This document shows positions 26,201 to 33,561 of a DNA stretch of 64,000 bases, piece after piece; position 1 is the first letter of the stretch, and each line of letters opens with the position of its first letter. Source of the DNA: Pseudomonas cichorii (GTDB taxonomy: Bacteria; Pseudomonadota; Gammaproteobacteria; Pseudomonadales; Pseudomonadaceae); NCBI RefSeq assembly GCF_018343775.1, contig NZ_CP074349.1, positions 4,826,001 to 4,890,000 of the forward strand, written 5' to 3'. The position numbers were made by a program, and so were the translations under genes. The notes under the pieces were generated by a model, which was not told the origin of the DNA, did not search any database, and saw only the letters and a list, made by a program, of their open reading frames with translations.

Positions 26201-27539
26201 CGAAGCGCAGCAGAACTTCTACCTGAACGAGGCTCGCAGCGCAGTCATTCATCTGGACAGCCCGCAAAGCTGGCGCCTGGGGTTGCCCTACAGGATGCGC
26301 GGCAACGCCATGGTCGTTCCGGCAAGCGTACTGGCACCGTCGCAGATCAGCTACGAGCACTTCATCGACCCGCAAGGCACATTCGCCGCCCTGCCCCGCA
26401 CACTCATCGGCCTGTCGGTACAACGCTACATCGGTGCAGGCGATGGGGAGGCGACTTTTCAGGCGCTGGCCGACGCCGTCGAAAACGCAGAACTGGACGA
26501 TCACGCGCTCAGCGCCTACGAGCGCGTCATGGATGCCGATCAACTGGCCATCAGACTCGCAGAAGTGGGCTACCAACAGATGCCCTCGTTCCTGCCCGAT
26601 GACGGTTTGAACCTCTGGTCGGTCAAGCAGGGATTCTTCACCTACGCCGGGCCTGAAGCCTTCTATCGCATCACCACATTCAGGCCGACGCGCAGCCATG
26701 GCTGGACCAGCGTTGAATACGACCCCTACAGCTTGTTCGTGAACAAGATCACCGACCCGGTGGGTTGCATCACCACAGCGACTTACAACTACCGCGTGCT
26801 GCAAGTGTTCCGGATTGTCGATCCCAACCACAACACCCAGGAGGCGGACTACGATGCATTCGGTCGGTTATGGGCCAGCAGTTTCTACGGCACCGAGCTG
26901 GGCCAGGAGGTCGGCTTCGATCCGCTCGATCCCGAGACCCGCGTCTGGGGTGGCAGCAACGAGGCAATCAATTCGCCTGCAAGTGCCCTGAGAAATTCGG
27001 CAGCCGTTTATTACTACGACGGCAATGTCTCATTTGGTACGGGCAGCATCCCCTTTGCCAGTGCGGTCCTTCAGGCAGACCGCTACCCGGGCGATCCGCA
27101 GAAACAGATCCGCATCAGCCTGGTTTCAGTGGATGGCTTCGCACGCACCTTGCAGACCCGGCAACTGGTCGAGGATGGCGACGCCTATGCGGTCGACGAA
27201 TACGGCAAGCTGATACTGGAAGGCGGCAAACCGAAAATCGTCCACGCCTCGCCCCGCTGGCGGATAAGCGAGCGTGTGGAATACAACAACAAGGGGCTGG
27301 CGGTGCGGGTCTATCGCCCATACTTCGCCAACCGTCATGTCTATGTGAAAGACGAATCGTTGCGTGAACATGGTTATTTCGACCGACAGTTCTACGACCC
27401 GCTGGGGCGCCCGACCATTACCCTCACCGCCAAGGGCTGGATGCGACGTCAGACTTACCGCACCTGGTACAGCATCAGCGAGGACGAGAACGACACAGCT
27501 GAAGAAATGCTGGCATTGAAGGCGTCAGGAGAGCACTGA
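23229..27539 (+). CDS. TcB toxin subunit (TcaC/TcdB-like, SpvB N-terminal domain)
   Basis: A 1436-residue TcB protein, the half-cocoon that joins TcA and TcC. The N-terminus 'PSLPKGGGAIQSIGKSWGAVGSNGSASLEIALPVSPGRG' is the SpvB domain. The middle has FG-GAP-like propeller repeats ('DMTGDGRLDWIVAQPG', 'LVGNGLSDLALIGP', 'DMDGSGASDLLYLEPDG') that form the TcA-docking gate. The C-terminal half is the TcdB/Rhs-like shell ending 'GRPTITLTAKGWMRRQTYRTW'. Length matches TcB. It is the only TcB in the window, so all TcA and TcC variants would have to share it. It overlaps the next tccC by one base (TGATG), implying translational coupling. Confidence 0.93.
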   Translation: MDAQAQSQQPSQPAVATPSLPKGGGAIQSIGKSWGAVGSNGSASLEIALPVSPGRGYDPALSLRYQSTIGNGLFGIGWSLNLGCVARRASKGVPGYNDDDLILGPNGEAWLPERDANGVIQFTSASSYNGHDLGKTYQVVRYFARIEGAFERIEHWRIDPVDPGFWLIHGADGSLHFYGKKSSSRSTDPADANRVAEWLLEESMNATGEHILYEYKAEDEAGLPDDYPRDFIAQCYLWRVRYGNAKAHPVLYLWDEDSLENLEWHFDLLFDYGERSIDPKTIPTYAEQAEWPVRSDPHSSFAYGFELGNLRLCQQVLMFHHFADELEESPLLVQRLLLEYKQTTLKYNALVGAHSQAWDGTAMHQLQQQPTLQFTYSEFDSKNDIYKPMDSMPGLNDGQRYQMADLYGDGLPGVLYKEDKSWRYREPVRADTGGADAVAYGPWQELPKIPTADSNTPVRQALTDMTGDGRLDWIVAQPGMSGFFTLKPDRSWSSFASFAAFPPEFFNPQGQMADLVGNGLSDLALIGPRSVRLYANRRAAGFAAPTDVTHDDDRLPLLSDSPNELVAFADLLGTGQQHLIRIRHNEVRFWPNLGHGRFGKGQLFASLPFSYEAFDSSRILLADMDGSGASDLLYLEPDGIQVFMNEGGNAFAAPFQQVWPDGMHYDRFCQVSAADLQGLGFSSLVITAPHMQPRHWTIHYAANAMGTQHKPYMLKATDNHMGATGEVTYRSSAQEWLDEKKDLLAEGKAAVSHLPFPVHVVVKQTQKDLVTGNTLTQLFQYRHGFYDPREREFRGFGRVLQTDTETPPQQQEGFTAPVLSKTWFHTGRDPQQSYDDYDTRDPQAVPLGEHLLSRYDSATQTEQLISEPDQAARWAMARALSGSPLRTEVSSTDGVLYSVQAQRYLVRQLQPRSPHQPYALMMPMALESITYQYEAEQLDDPMCQHQLNLAWDHYGTVTYAVTVSYARRKKPQDTPPFEDPWQQQWWQASHDEAQQNFYLNEARSAVIHLDSPQSWRLGLPYRMRGNAMVVPASVLAPSQISYEHFIDPQGTFAALPRTLIGLSVQRYIGAGDGEATFQALADAVENAELDDHALSAYERVMDADQLAIRLAEVGYQQMPSFLPDDGLNLWSVKQGFFTYAGPEAFYRITTFRPTRSHGWTSVEYDPYSLFVNKITDPVGCITTATYNYRVLQVFRIVDPNHNTQEADYDAFGRLWASSFYGTELGQEVGFDPLDPETRVWGGSNEAINSPASALRNSAAVYYYDGNVSFGTGSIPFASAVLQADRYPGDPQKQIRISLVSVDGFARTLQTRQLVEDGDAYAVDEYGKLILEGGKPKIVHASPRWRISERVEYNNKGLAVRVYRPYFANRHVYVKDESLREHGYFDRQFYDPLGRPTITLTAKGWMRRQTYRTWYSISEDENDTAEEMLALKASGEH

Positions 27540-30430
27540 TGAGCAATGCACTGCACTCCCACACCCCGATTGTCACTGCTATTGACGGGCGGGGCCTGAC
27601 GGTGCGCGCAACCGAATATCGCAAACTTCAGGACCAGGACGAACCGCTCACCCTGACGTCGCGCATGGCCTATGACGCAGCGGGCCGCCTCACTGCGCTC
27701 TGGGACCCACGCCTGTGGGCACTCGCGCAACAGGATGCAGCATCACCCACCACCCGTACTTACCGTTACAGCCTTACCAGAGTCCCGCTGTTGACCGAGA
27801 GCGTGGACGCTGGCTGGGAACTGACCTTATCGGCTGAGGCCAGCAATGTCGTTGAAAGTTGGGATGCACGCGGCAGCACACGGCAGATCAAATACGACCC
27901 CTACCTCAGGCCAGTGGCGACAGTGGAAATCGACGCACAGCAGAATGCCCGCACGATCATCCGCTCGGTGTATGCCGACAGCAGCGATGATTCAGCCGAA
28001 CACAACCGGTGCGGTCAACTGGCTCGCCTGGATGACACCGCAGGCTCGCTGCATTTTCCCGATTACGGGGTTCTGGGCCAGCTTCTCAGCCAGCCCAGGC
28101 AATTCCTGAAAACCCCGGAACTGCCTGACTGGACAGACGCAACGGACTATCTCGACCTGGTGGAAACCGAAGCATTCACCACGCACTGGCAGTACAACGC
28201 TGTCGCAGAGCCGACACTGCAAACCGATGCAAGAGGCAATGTCCAACGTGCGGCCTACTCGGTTGCAGGCAACCTGAGCGGCGTCTATCTACAACTGAAT
28301 TCACAGGACGAAACCACGCTTGTGGATGGCATGGTCTACAACGCATTCGGCCAGGTAGAAAAACAGACAGCGGGAAACGGCGTGGTCAGCCAGATCGTTT
28401 ATGAGGCATCCACCGGCCTGCTGCAAAGCCTGACCGCTGGCCGCGCAGGCAGTGAAGCCTTGCAGTCGCTGCATTACGGTTACGACCCGGTCAGCAATAT
28501 CCTGATGATCGAAGACAACGCCCAACCGATTCGCTTCTTCGCCAACCAGCGTATCGAACCCATCAGCCTCTACCGCTACGACACGCTTTATCAATTGATC
28601 GAAGCCACAGGCCGTGAAGTCAAAACCGGTGCCAGCCATGGCCCCGCCTTGCCCGTCCTGCAAAACCTGCCGCCCGACCCGAATCAGGTCAGCAACTACA
28701 CCCAGAGTTACAGCTACGACAGCGCCGGCAACCTGTTGCAGATGCGCCATGTCGGCGCACAAGCCTTTACCCGCACCCTGCGCGTGGCACCGGACAGCAA
28801 CCGCAGCCTGCCCGAAGGTGAAGTGGAGGTGGATTTCGACACCGCCTTCGACGCCAATGGCAACCTGTTGCAACTGGTGCGCGGCCAGACGCTGGAGTGG
28901 GATTTACGCAATCAGTTGCAGCAGATCACCACCGTCACCCGCGCCACCGCAGCGAGCGATAACGAGCATTACATCTACGAAGGCCAGGGCCAGCGCTGCC
29001 GCAAGATCCACAGCGCCCAGACCTCCAGCCGCACGTTGAGCAATGAAGTGCGCTACCTGCCAGGCCTGGAAATCCGCACTACCGCCGATGGCGAAATCCT
29101 GCATGTCATTACGGCCCAGGCCGGTCGCAGCAACGTGCGGGTTCTGCACTGGCAGGCCGGCCAGCCGAACGACATTGACAACGATCAAATGCGTTACAGC
29201 CTGGACGATCATCTGGGGTCGAGCACCCTGGAGCTGGACCAGCAAGGAGGCCTGATCAGCCAGGAAGGCTACTACCCGTTTGGCGGCACGGCCTGGTGGG
29301 CAGCGCGCAGTGCCGTGGAAGCGAAGTACAAGACGGTGCGTTACTCGGGTAAGGAACTCGATGCCAGCGGGCTGTATTACTACGGTTTTCGCTATTACGC
29401 ACCATGGTTGCAGCGCTGGATCAATCCGGACCCGGCGGGCGATATCGACGGTTTGAATTTATATCAGATGCTGGGTAACAACCCCATCAGTCGATTCGAT
29501 CTGGATGGAAGAATGGATTCATCCGGACAGCAAGATCGAAGCAAAGCCAAAAGGAGACTTATCCACAATACGGTTGTTCATCTGGCAGCGCTGAAACTTA
29601 TTAAAGAGCGGGTCAATGCAGTCATACAGCAGATAGAAAACTATCTGGACCATGAGGAGCGTGGTATCTCGGCTGTCAAACGCAGCACTTCCCTGATGGG
29701 CCAGACTACCGCAAAAATGGCCGGCTCTACAGGCGGTGGCGCTGCAGCGGGAGCCTTGGTTGGGGCAATCGCATGCGGAGCATGCGGCCCCCCCGGGTGG
29801 GTGGCGGGCGGAGCTGTACTCGTCGGTGGGTTCGCAGCCGCGAAGGCATCAGGGTACATAGCGGAAAAAACCACTGGCAGACTGAAATGGAACACGGCCA
29901 TCAATTTGAAAAACAGCGAACTGGACCCTGAAAAGATATTTGATGAAGCTTCGCAAACAGCCCACTCACTGCATGGGACGGTGATACATGCGGCCCGTGA
30001 ATATACCGATCTAAGAGATCAAAAAGCACGCAACAACATGATGAAATTGATGGCTGGAACAGCATTGGAGCAAACACCAGTGGTCGGTATTGCCATAAAA
30101 CACGCTCCGGAATTCGTGGAGCTGACATACGAAATACAGCACAGCGAAAAACAGATAGAACCTGAGAAATGGGGGGAGCTGGACACCCATCTGAATACAC
30201 TGGAGACGGACTTGCTAGAAAGGATGAACGCTCTCAAAGATGAGTTTGAAAGAATCGGCATAGAGTCGGTAAAGGTCAGTGTAATACCGTTGAAAGAAAG
30301 AGCATCGGTTGAAACCTTGAACAAAAAGATGAGAACGGTAATGGGCATTATTAAAAACGCCCGAGACCTGTCCATTGAAGCAAGGAAACCGAGTCGACAA
30401 AACTCAAAGTTCAAGATGACTAGATTGTGA
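27539..30430 (+). CDS. TcC toxin protein with glycine-zipper C-terminal domain
   Basis: A 963-residue TccC-family protein. Residues 1-657 form the YD-repeat cocoon ending at D-L-D-G. Residues 658-963 are cargo of unrecognised family. After a Lys/Arg-rich helix region comes a glycine-zipper stretch at about 733-775 ('GGGAAAGALVGAIACGACG', 'GGAVLVGGFAAAKASGYIA') that could enter membranes. A long helical, charged tail follows ('WGELDTHLNTLETDLLERMN'). A membrane-active or pore-forming effector is a guess; no catalytic motif was found. The start overlaps the TcB stop by one base, so this is the TcC partner made with TcB. Its N-terminus (MSNALHSHTPIVTAIDGRG) is the most divergent of the four. Confidence 0.88.
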   Translation: MSNALHSHTPIVTAIDGRGLTVRATEYRKLQDQDEPLTLTSRMAYDAAGRLTALWDPRLWALAQQDAASPTTRTYRYSLTRVPLLTESVDAGWELTLSAEASNVVESWDARGSTRQIKYDPYLRPVATVEIDAQQNARTIIRSVYADSSDDSAEHNRCGQLARLDDTAGSLHFPDYGVLGQLLSQPRQFLKTPELPDWTDATDYLDLVETEAFTTHWQYNAVAEPTLQTDARGNVQRAAYSVAGNLSGVYLQLNSQDETTLVDGMVYNAFGQVEKQTAGNGVVSQIVYEASTGLLQSLTAGRAGSEALQSLHYGYDPVSNILMIEDNAQPIRFFANQRIEPISLYRYDTLYQLIEATGREVKTGASHGPALPVLQNLPPDPNQVSNYTQSYSYDSAGNLLQMRHVGAQAFTRTLRVAPDSNRSLPEGEVEVDFDTAFDANGNLLQLVRGQTLEWDLRNQLQQITTVTRATAASDNEHYIYEGQGQRCRKIHSAQTSSRTLSNEVRYLPGLEIRTTADGEILHVITAQAGRSNVRVLHWQAGQPNDIDNDQMRYSLDDHLGSSTLELDQQGGLISQEGYYPFGGTAWWAARSAVEAKYKTVRYSGKELDASGLYYYGFRYYAPWLQRWINPDPAGDIDGLNLYQMLGNNPISRFDLDGRMDSSGQQDRSKAKRRLIHNTVVHLAALKLIKERVNAVIQQIENYLDHEERGISAVKRSTSLMGQTTAKMAGSTGGGAAAGALVGAIACGACGPPGWVAGGAVLVGGFAAAKASGYIAEKTTGRLKWNTAINLKNSELDPEKIFDEASQTAHSLHGTVIHAAREYTDLRDQKARNNMMKLMAGTALEQTPVVGIAIKHAPEFVELTYEIQHSEKQIEPEKWGELDTHLNTLETDLLERMNALKDEFERIGIESVKVSVIPLKERASVETLNKKMRTVMGIIKNARDLSIEARKPSRQNSKFKMTRL

Positions 30431-30485
30431 AAACGACAGGTGAAGCGAATTCGCGCAGACCTGCTGATGCTGTAGATACCGCTCG

Positions 30486-30535
30486 TGGCCAAGGTCCCTC
30501 CCATATGGCCCTGTGGGAGGGGCCTTGGCCGCGAT
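30486..30535. repeat. REP-type inverted repeat after tccC
   Basis: GGCCAAGGTCCCTCCCAT and ATGTGGGAGGGG...CCTTGGCC form a long stem. The right half, TGTGGGAGGGGCCTTGGCCG, resembles the Pseudomonas REP consensus (GTGGGAGCG...TTGCCCGCGAT). It lies 55 bases past the stop codon and could also stop transcription. Confidence 0.7.
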
Positions 30536-30573
30536 CAGGGGGGATGTGACATACGGCCAAACCGGCCAATGTC

Positions 30574-30617
30574 ACTGAACTAAACTCATGTCAGACCGCA
30601 AACAGGGACGCTTGCGA
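30574..30617 (+). promoter_or_regulatory. Conserved tccC leader (copy 2)
   Basis: GAACTAAACTCATGTCAGAC then CGCAAACAGGGACGCTTGCG precedes the start codon. It is nearly identical to the leaders at 33521-33561 and 9930-9972 (minus). An ATG at 30588 inside it is in frame here but not in the 9923 gene. Confidence 0.6.
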
Positions 30618-33395
30618 ATGAACATGGCACTGCACACTCACACACCCAGGCTGCTCGTTATCGATCCGCGTGGATTGGCGCTACGCAGCGTTGAGTTTTG
30701 TCGCCGCGAGCAGGATCAGCCTGTCGATGAGCGTGTGACCTGCCAGGCCTACAATGCGGCTGGACATCTGGTCAGCCAGCGTGATCCTCGTCTTGCACTT
30801 CCCAACCTCAGCACGGCTTACAGCCTCAGCAATCAGGCGTTGCTGACCGAAAGCGTCGACGCCGGCTGGCGGCTCGGGTTATTGAACGAAGCAGGCTTGC
30901 CGGTTGAAGGGTGGGACAGTCGCGGTAGCCAACGCCAGGTTGAATACGATGCTGTGTTGCGTCCGTTGGCAATCACCGAAGACGGGCAAGTAACCGAGCG
31001 GCTTGATTACGGTGGGCCAGATGGTTTTGAGCACAACCAGTGTAACCGGCCAGTTCGCCATGACGATACGGCGGGGACTCGCCATCTACCGGATTACGGT
31101 GTGCTCGGGGCTGCACTGATCGAAGCCCGGTATTTTTTGCTTGATCCAGAAGCACCGGATTGGCCACTGGACGAAGCAGAGCGCGATGCCCTTCTGGAAA
31201 GCAATCGCCTGGAAACACAATGGGCCTTTAATGCCTTGGGCGAGCCTCTTCTACAGACCGACGCCATCGGCAATGCGCAGTCCTTCAAGCAGACCGTGGC
31301 CGGGCAATTGAAAGCCGTCGATCTGACGTTATCCGGTGCAACGCAAACGCTGGTCAGCGATATCCGTTACAACGCCTTCAATCAGATCGAGCAGGAAACG
31401 GCGGGCAATGGTGTGATCAGCCACTCGATCTACGATCCTCAAGATAGTCGTTTGATAGAAATCCGGGCGGGCAGCCCGGCGTTGCAGCACCTCATCTACG
31501 CTTACGATCCGGTCGGCAATATCCAGCAGATCGAAGATGCTGCCCAACCGATTCGTTACTTCGCCAACCAGCGCGTCGAGGCGATTAATCAGTACCGCTA
31601 CGACACGCTCTATCAGTTGATCGAAGCAACGGGCCGTGAGGTCAATATCGGTGCCAGTCACGGTCCTGCCCTGCCCGGTTTGCAGCCGCTGCCGCCTGAT
31701 CCGAACCAGATCAGCAATTACACCCAAAACTACGACTACGACGCGGCGGGCAATCTGTTGCAGATGAGGCATGTCGGCGCGCAGTCTTTTACCCGCACCA
31801 TGCGCGTAGCCCCGGACAGTAACCGCAGCCTGCCCGAAGGTGAAGTGGATGTGGATTTCGACACAGCCTTCGATGCCAACGGCAACCTGCTGCAACTGGT
31901 CCGCGGCCAGACGCTGGAATGGGATCGACGCAATCAATTGCAGCAGATCACCACCATCACTCGCGCGGCAAAGGCCAACGATCACGAACGCTATATCTAC
32001 GACGGCCAGGCCCAGCGCTGCCGCAAGATCAACAGCACCCTGACCTCCAGTCGCATGCTGAATAACGAGGCTCGCTACCTTTCGGGCCTGGAAATCCGCA
32101 CCAACGCCGATGGCGAGATCCTCCATGTCATCACCGCTCAGGCGGGGCGCAGCAGCGTGCAGGTATTGCACTGGCAGGCAGGCCTGCCGAGCGGCATCGC
32201 CAACGACCAGGTCCGCTACAACCTGGGCGATCACCTGGGATCGAGCACTTTGGAACTGGATCAACAAGGCGACCTGATCAGCCAGGAAAGTTATTACCCG
32301 TTTGGTGGCACGGCATGGTGGGCGGCTCGCAGTGCATTAGAAGCGAAGTACAAGACGGTGAGGTATTCGGGCAAGGAACGCGATGTCAGCGGATTGTATT
32401 ATTACGGCTTCAGGTATTACGCACCGTGGTTGCAGCGGTGGATCAATCCGGACCCGACGGGTGATGTGAACGGGTTGAATCTTTTTTGTTTTGTGGGTAA
32501 TTCCCCCGTCTGTCATAAGGATATGGACGGCAGGATTTATATAGGGGTACGAGACCCAGTCGAAGAAGAGATACTGAACGCCGGAAACGTTATCATGTTT
32601 CGGGGCCTGGATGAGTTCCCGGATGATTTAAAAGAAAATATAAAAAGAGCCTTAGTCAGCAATCAAATCACCTACCAGCATGCAGGCGAAATGATAAGGT
32701 ATTACCCAAACGAAAGCGCCGACATTATGCGCAGCTTCTTTGGCTACCAATATTCTGATGTCGTACACGACGTTACCCACTCGTGGGAATCCTCTTATAT
32801 ACGGGCCTCTGAATACCTGAGCGATGATGGAGAAGGAAAGTTTCTTGGAATTAGAACCCCTAACGAGAAGCTCAGCGCCTTTATTTTCCCCGAAGACCCT
32901 CTAGGCCGGATAGCCATAGATACCAGACATGCCTATACAAAAAAGCTGCCTCATACCATAGGCCACGAGCTGACGCACATAGACGACGTACTGGAAAGTG
33001 CAGTAAAAGGCCCTTCCTCAACGGACAATTACTATATCTTCGCAGAATACATCTCCCTATTGACAGGGGGAGGAAATATAACCCAGAAACCCCCATACCA
33101 AGCCGTTTCCGAAATCATCACCAGTGGAGGTTTGAACTTGAACTATTTCTCATACATCTTACCGGCCGCCAACAACTTCATAGAACGGGTCAAGACTTTT
33201 TATCCTGCCCCTGAGTTCATCACAGATTTAAATACTGCAATCACTCAATTTAATCAAAACCCCGGTATTGCTGCCAGGGTTTCCGCCAATAATGCTGACA
33301 GCCTAATGCATGCAGCCCATCACTTACACGAGTATTACATGAAAAACATCTTGACGCAGACTGCCCCTACAACACAGAGACGCGGTCAGCCATAA
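30618..33395 (+). CDS. TcC toxin protein with second metallopeptidase-like C-terminus
   Basis: A 925-residue TccC-family protein from ATG 30618 (MNMALHTHTPRLLVIDPRG); an in-frame ATG at 30588 adds ten leader-encoded residues and is disfavoured. Residues 1-638 are the shell, ending at D-M-D-G. Cargo 639-925 has T-I-G-H-E-L-T-H with His783, Glu784 and His787. A later S-T-D-N-Y-Y could give an Asp ligand (Asp803), and A-N-N-A-D-S lies at 890-895. The same three motifs in the same order occur in the toxin at 7152-9923, although the rest of the cargo is different and the HExxH-Asp spacing is longer (16 against 9). Zinc peptidase activity is inferred. The cargo is AT-richer than the core. Confidence 0.86.
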   Translation: MNMALHTHTPRLLVIDPRGLALRSVEFCRREQDQPVDERVTCQAYNAAGHLVSQRDPRLALPNLSTAYSLSNQALLTESVDAGWRLGLLNEAGLPVEGWDSRGSQRQVEYDAVLRPLAITEDGQVTERLDYGGPDGFEHNQCNRPVRHDDTAGTRHLPDYGVLGAALIEARYFLLDPEAPDWPLDEAERDALLESNRLETQWAFNALGEPLLQTDAIGNAQSFKQTVAGQLKAVDLTLSGATQTLVSDIRYNAFNQIEQETAGNGVISHSIYDPQDSRLIEIRAGSPALQHLIYAYDPVGNIQQIEDAAQPIRYFANQRVEAINQYRYDTLYQLIEATGREVNIGASHGPALPGLQPLPPDPNQISNYTQNYDYDAAGNLLQMRHVGAQSFTRTMRVAPDSNRSLPEGEVDVDFDTAFDANGNLLQLVRGQTLEWDRRNQLQQITTITRAAKANDHERYIYDGQAQRCRKINSTLTSSRMLNNEARYLSGLEIRTNADGEILHVITAQAGRSSVQVLHWQAGLPSGIANDQVRYNLGDHLGSSTLELDQQGDLISQESYYPFGGTAWWAARSALEAKYKTVRYSGKERDVSGLYYYGFRYYAPWLQRWINPDPTGDVNGLNLFCFVGNSPVCHKDMDGRIYIGVRDPVEEEILNAGNVIMFRGLDEFPDDLKENIKRALVSNQITYQHAGEMIRYYPNESADIMRSFFGYQYSDVVHDVTHSWESSYIRASEYLSDDGEGKFLGIRTPNEKLSAFIFPEDPLGRIAIDTRHAYTKKLPHTIGHELTHIDDVLESAVKGPSSTDNYYIFAEYISLLTGGGNITQKPPYQAVSEIITSGGLNLNYFSYILPAANNFIERVKTFYPAPEFITDLNTAITQFNQNPGIAARVSANNADSLMHAAHHLHEYYMKNILTQTAPTTQRRGQP

Positions 33396-33431
33396 AAAGA
33401 GATACGAAGTTGACGGCATTCGCAAAAAAGT

Positions 33432-33486
33432 ATTCCGGCCTGCAAGAATACAGGAGGCCTATTCCCGGATAAATCCGGTCCTACAT
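33432..33486. repeat. REP-like element between tccC genes
   Basis: On the minus strand GTAGGACCGGATTTATCCGG (33467-33486) matches the Pseudomonas REP form. Next to it GGCCTGCAAGAATACAGGAG...GCC makes a small hairpin. It separates two tccC cassettes. Confidence 0.65.
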
Positions 33487-33520
33487 GATTCGATATATGG
33501 ACAAGCCATCCAATCGCCTT

Positions 33521-33561
33521 GAACTAAACTCATGTCAGACCGCAGACAGGGACGCTTGCGA
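33521..33561 (+). promoter_or_regulatory. Conserved tccC leader (copy 3)
   Basis: TTGAACTAAACTCATGTCAG then ACCGCAGACAGGGACGCTTGCG precedes ATG 33562, nearly the same as in the previous tccC gene. It suggests that each cassette carries its own 5' signal. Confidence 0.6.
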
